NCBI GenBank assembly: GCA_029940345.1
Contig: JAOZRC010000162.1
Span: 1 to 9,561 of the forward strand
Direction: 5' to 3'
Source of the DNA: Desulfobacterales bacterium
GTDB taxonomy: Bacteria > Desulfobacterota > Desulfobacteria > Desulfobacterales > JAUCGF01
DNA: 9,561 nt
Shown piece by piece: positions 8,552 to 9,561 of this stretch (positions within the stretch are counted from its first letter, which is position 1; each line of letters begins with the position of its first letter). A model generated the notes under the pieces. It did not search any database. It was given only the letters and a program-made list of their open reading frames with translations, and was not told the origin of the DNA. Position numbers and translations under genes: made by a program.

Positions 8552-9561
8552 CTATTTACGCTTAAAATAAAAATTGCCCCTCAAAGATGTTGACTCCCAA
8601 GGCGTCTGTTTGTTGCGGGACTTCTTCATAACGGTCACACGCACGCGTTGAAACATTTCCAAAACAGTGATGTTCGGCGTTGACAGGTTTTTTAGCAAAG
8701 CTTGGGTGTAAAGCCCGTTTATTCCAGATCCGTCCGCCGCTGTTTTCCCTGGCGAGGTTGCATAAGCGATCAGGGAACCGGAAGGCGCATTCATAAAAGC
8801 CAGGCCGGTTCCTTGGGCGCTGCGTGTCCAGCTTCTTTCAAAGGGATTGTCGCGGCAGGCGTCTAAAATCATGATATTGGTTTTGCTGCCGGCATCTTCC
8901 ATTTTGGCAAGCACACGGCCGGCGTTGACGCAATCATATTCCACATCATTTTGACTGTTCAGGTCAGCATTGACAGGCACAAGATAATTGAGCCCATTCA
9001 CCTGCACACCGTGACCTGCATAAAAAAATAAACCCACATCGTAATTTTCCAATTTCCGGCCAAACTTGTCGATTGCTTTTTTCATACTCCGCTGGTCAGT
9101 GTTTTCCTCTTTGATAACTTTAAAATCTAATTTTTTCAATGCTGACGCGATTGCCCTGACATCATTGATCGGATTGTCGAGGCGGCCTCCGTGGGTGTAT
9201 TCGGCGTTGCCGATAATCAATGCCAGACGTTTTTCTTTGAACACATCTTTTTTGACGATGCTCTGGCGGTTTATGTAGATTTTTTCTTCACTGGATAGCT
9301 TGCTATTATCTCGCGCAACCACTCGAATAGTGTTTTTGCCGATGGCAAGCGGCACATCTGCGGAAAAAGAACCGTCTTGTTTCAAACCGGCTTCAATGCC
9401 ATTTATAACAACGTCATAAATGCCGCCGTCGTCAAACACCCGGCCGGCCACTTTTAACACTTTTTGCTCCGTACTCAGTGCGGTATTTTGCATTCCCCGA
9501 CTGATCGTCGGCTCTGTTATGATGATCCGTGGAGGTAAGTTTTCGGGCACAGGTTCCGGTT
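8552..9561 (-). CDS. Caspase-family (peptidase C14/metacaspase-like) protein with Ig-like N-terminal domain, 5' partial
   Basis: The frame stays open to the window edge. A GTG at 9548-9550 is preceded in frame by P-E-P codons and lacks a ribosome site, so the true start lies outside. Numbering from that GTG, residues 1 to about 12 are a Pro/Glu-rich linker. About 12-95 form a compact Ig-like beta domain (GRVFDDGGIYDVVINGIEA, then GKNTIRVVARDNS) of the kind that precedes caspase modules in bacterial surface or periplasmic proteins. The caspase fold (about 107-330) begins with RLALIIGNAEY (108-118). It carries the catalytic dyad His180 in FFYAGHG and Cys232 in ILDACRDNPF. Asp230, two residues before the cysteine, is the position linked to Arg/Lys specificity in metacaspases. 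SLIAYATSPGKTA (259-271) is typical of the bacterial branch. The C-terminus is complete (TAG, 8552-8554). Substrate, location and activation are unknown. Confidence 0.9.
   Translation of the reverse strand, partial: PEPVPENLPPRIIITEPTISRGMQNTALSTEQKVLKVAGRVFDDGGIYDVVINGIEAGLKQDGSFSADVPLAIGKNTIRVVARDNSKLSSEEKIYINRQSIVKKDVFKEKRLALIIGNAEYTHGGRLDNPINDVRAIASALKKLDFKVIKEENTDQRSMKKAIDKFGRKLENYDVGLFFYAGHGVQVNGLNYLVPVNADLNSQNDVEYDCVNAGRVLAKMEDAGSKTNIMILDACRDNPFERSWTRSAQGTGLAFMNAPSGSLIAYATSPGKTAADGSGINGLYTQALLKNLSTPNITVLEMFQRVRVTVMKKSRNKQTPWESTSLRGNFYFKRK

Noticed and set aside
9548..9550. GTG as the start of the caspase-like gene
   Set aside because: In-frame codons continue to the window edge (P-E-P) and no ribosome site precedes the GTG; it is read as an internal valine.

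Overview
The window is a stretch of bacterial chromosome with moderate GC, dense genes and AT-rich intergenic spacers. It carries seven complete protein genes and one gene cut by the right edge. No RNA gene, CRISPR array, transposase or phage gene is visible. The gene mix suggests a Gram-negative, possibly a member of the Desulfobacterota: PP2C/FHA phospho-signalling, a secreted LolA-like protein, Gram-negative type citrate synthase, and a caspase-like protein with an Ig-like N-terminal domain. The spacers are also rich in palindromes. This assignment is an inference from gene content and style, not from a marker gene.

Layout, left to right. Bases 1-335 are non-coding, with a long imperfect inverted repeat (80-160) and one copy of a dispersed motif (242-273). 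A plus-strand signalling pair follows: a PP2C protein phosphatase (336-1163) and a protein with one canonical and one degenerate FHA domain (1360-2109). Next, still on the plus strand, are enolase (2218-3498), a 386-base spacer with several palindromes and the second copy of the dispersed motif, a secreted LolA-like protein (3885-4775) and CTP synthase (4814-6454). The strand then flips. Citrate synthase (6485-7768, minus) converges on CTP synthase with 30 bases between them. Its promoter region contains a 125-base multi-hairpin element (7812-7936). RidA (8035-8427, minus) and a caspase-family protein (8552-9561, minus, N-terminus outside the window) complete it.

Functionally, eno, pyrG and gltA are housekeeping enzymes of glycolysis, CTP synthesis and the TCA cycle, and RidA protects PLP enzymes from reactive enamines. 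The PP2C phosphatase and FHA protein look like the eraser and reader of a Ser/Thr phosphorylation system. Its kinase is not in the window.

No wholly new multi-gene system can be demonstrated. The items most worth a second look are the structured element whose terminal repeat appears to supply the gltA -35 box, and the nested palindrome and dispersed motif in the spacers. Also notable are a Gln-to-His replacement beside the nucleophile of the CTP synthase glutaminase domain, a possible phosphothreonine switch in the FHA protein, and the Ig-caspase fusion at the right edge.
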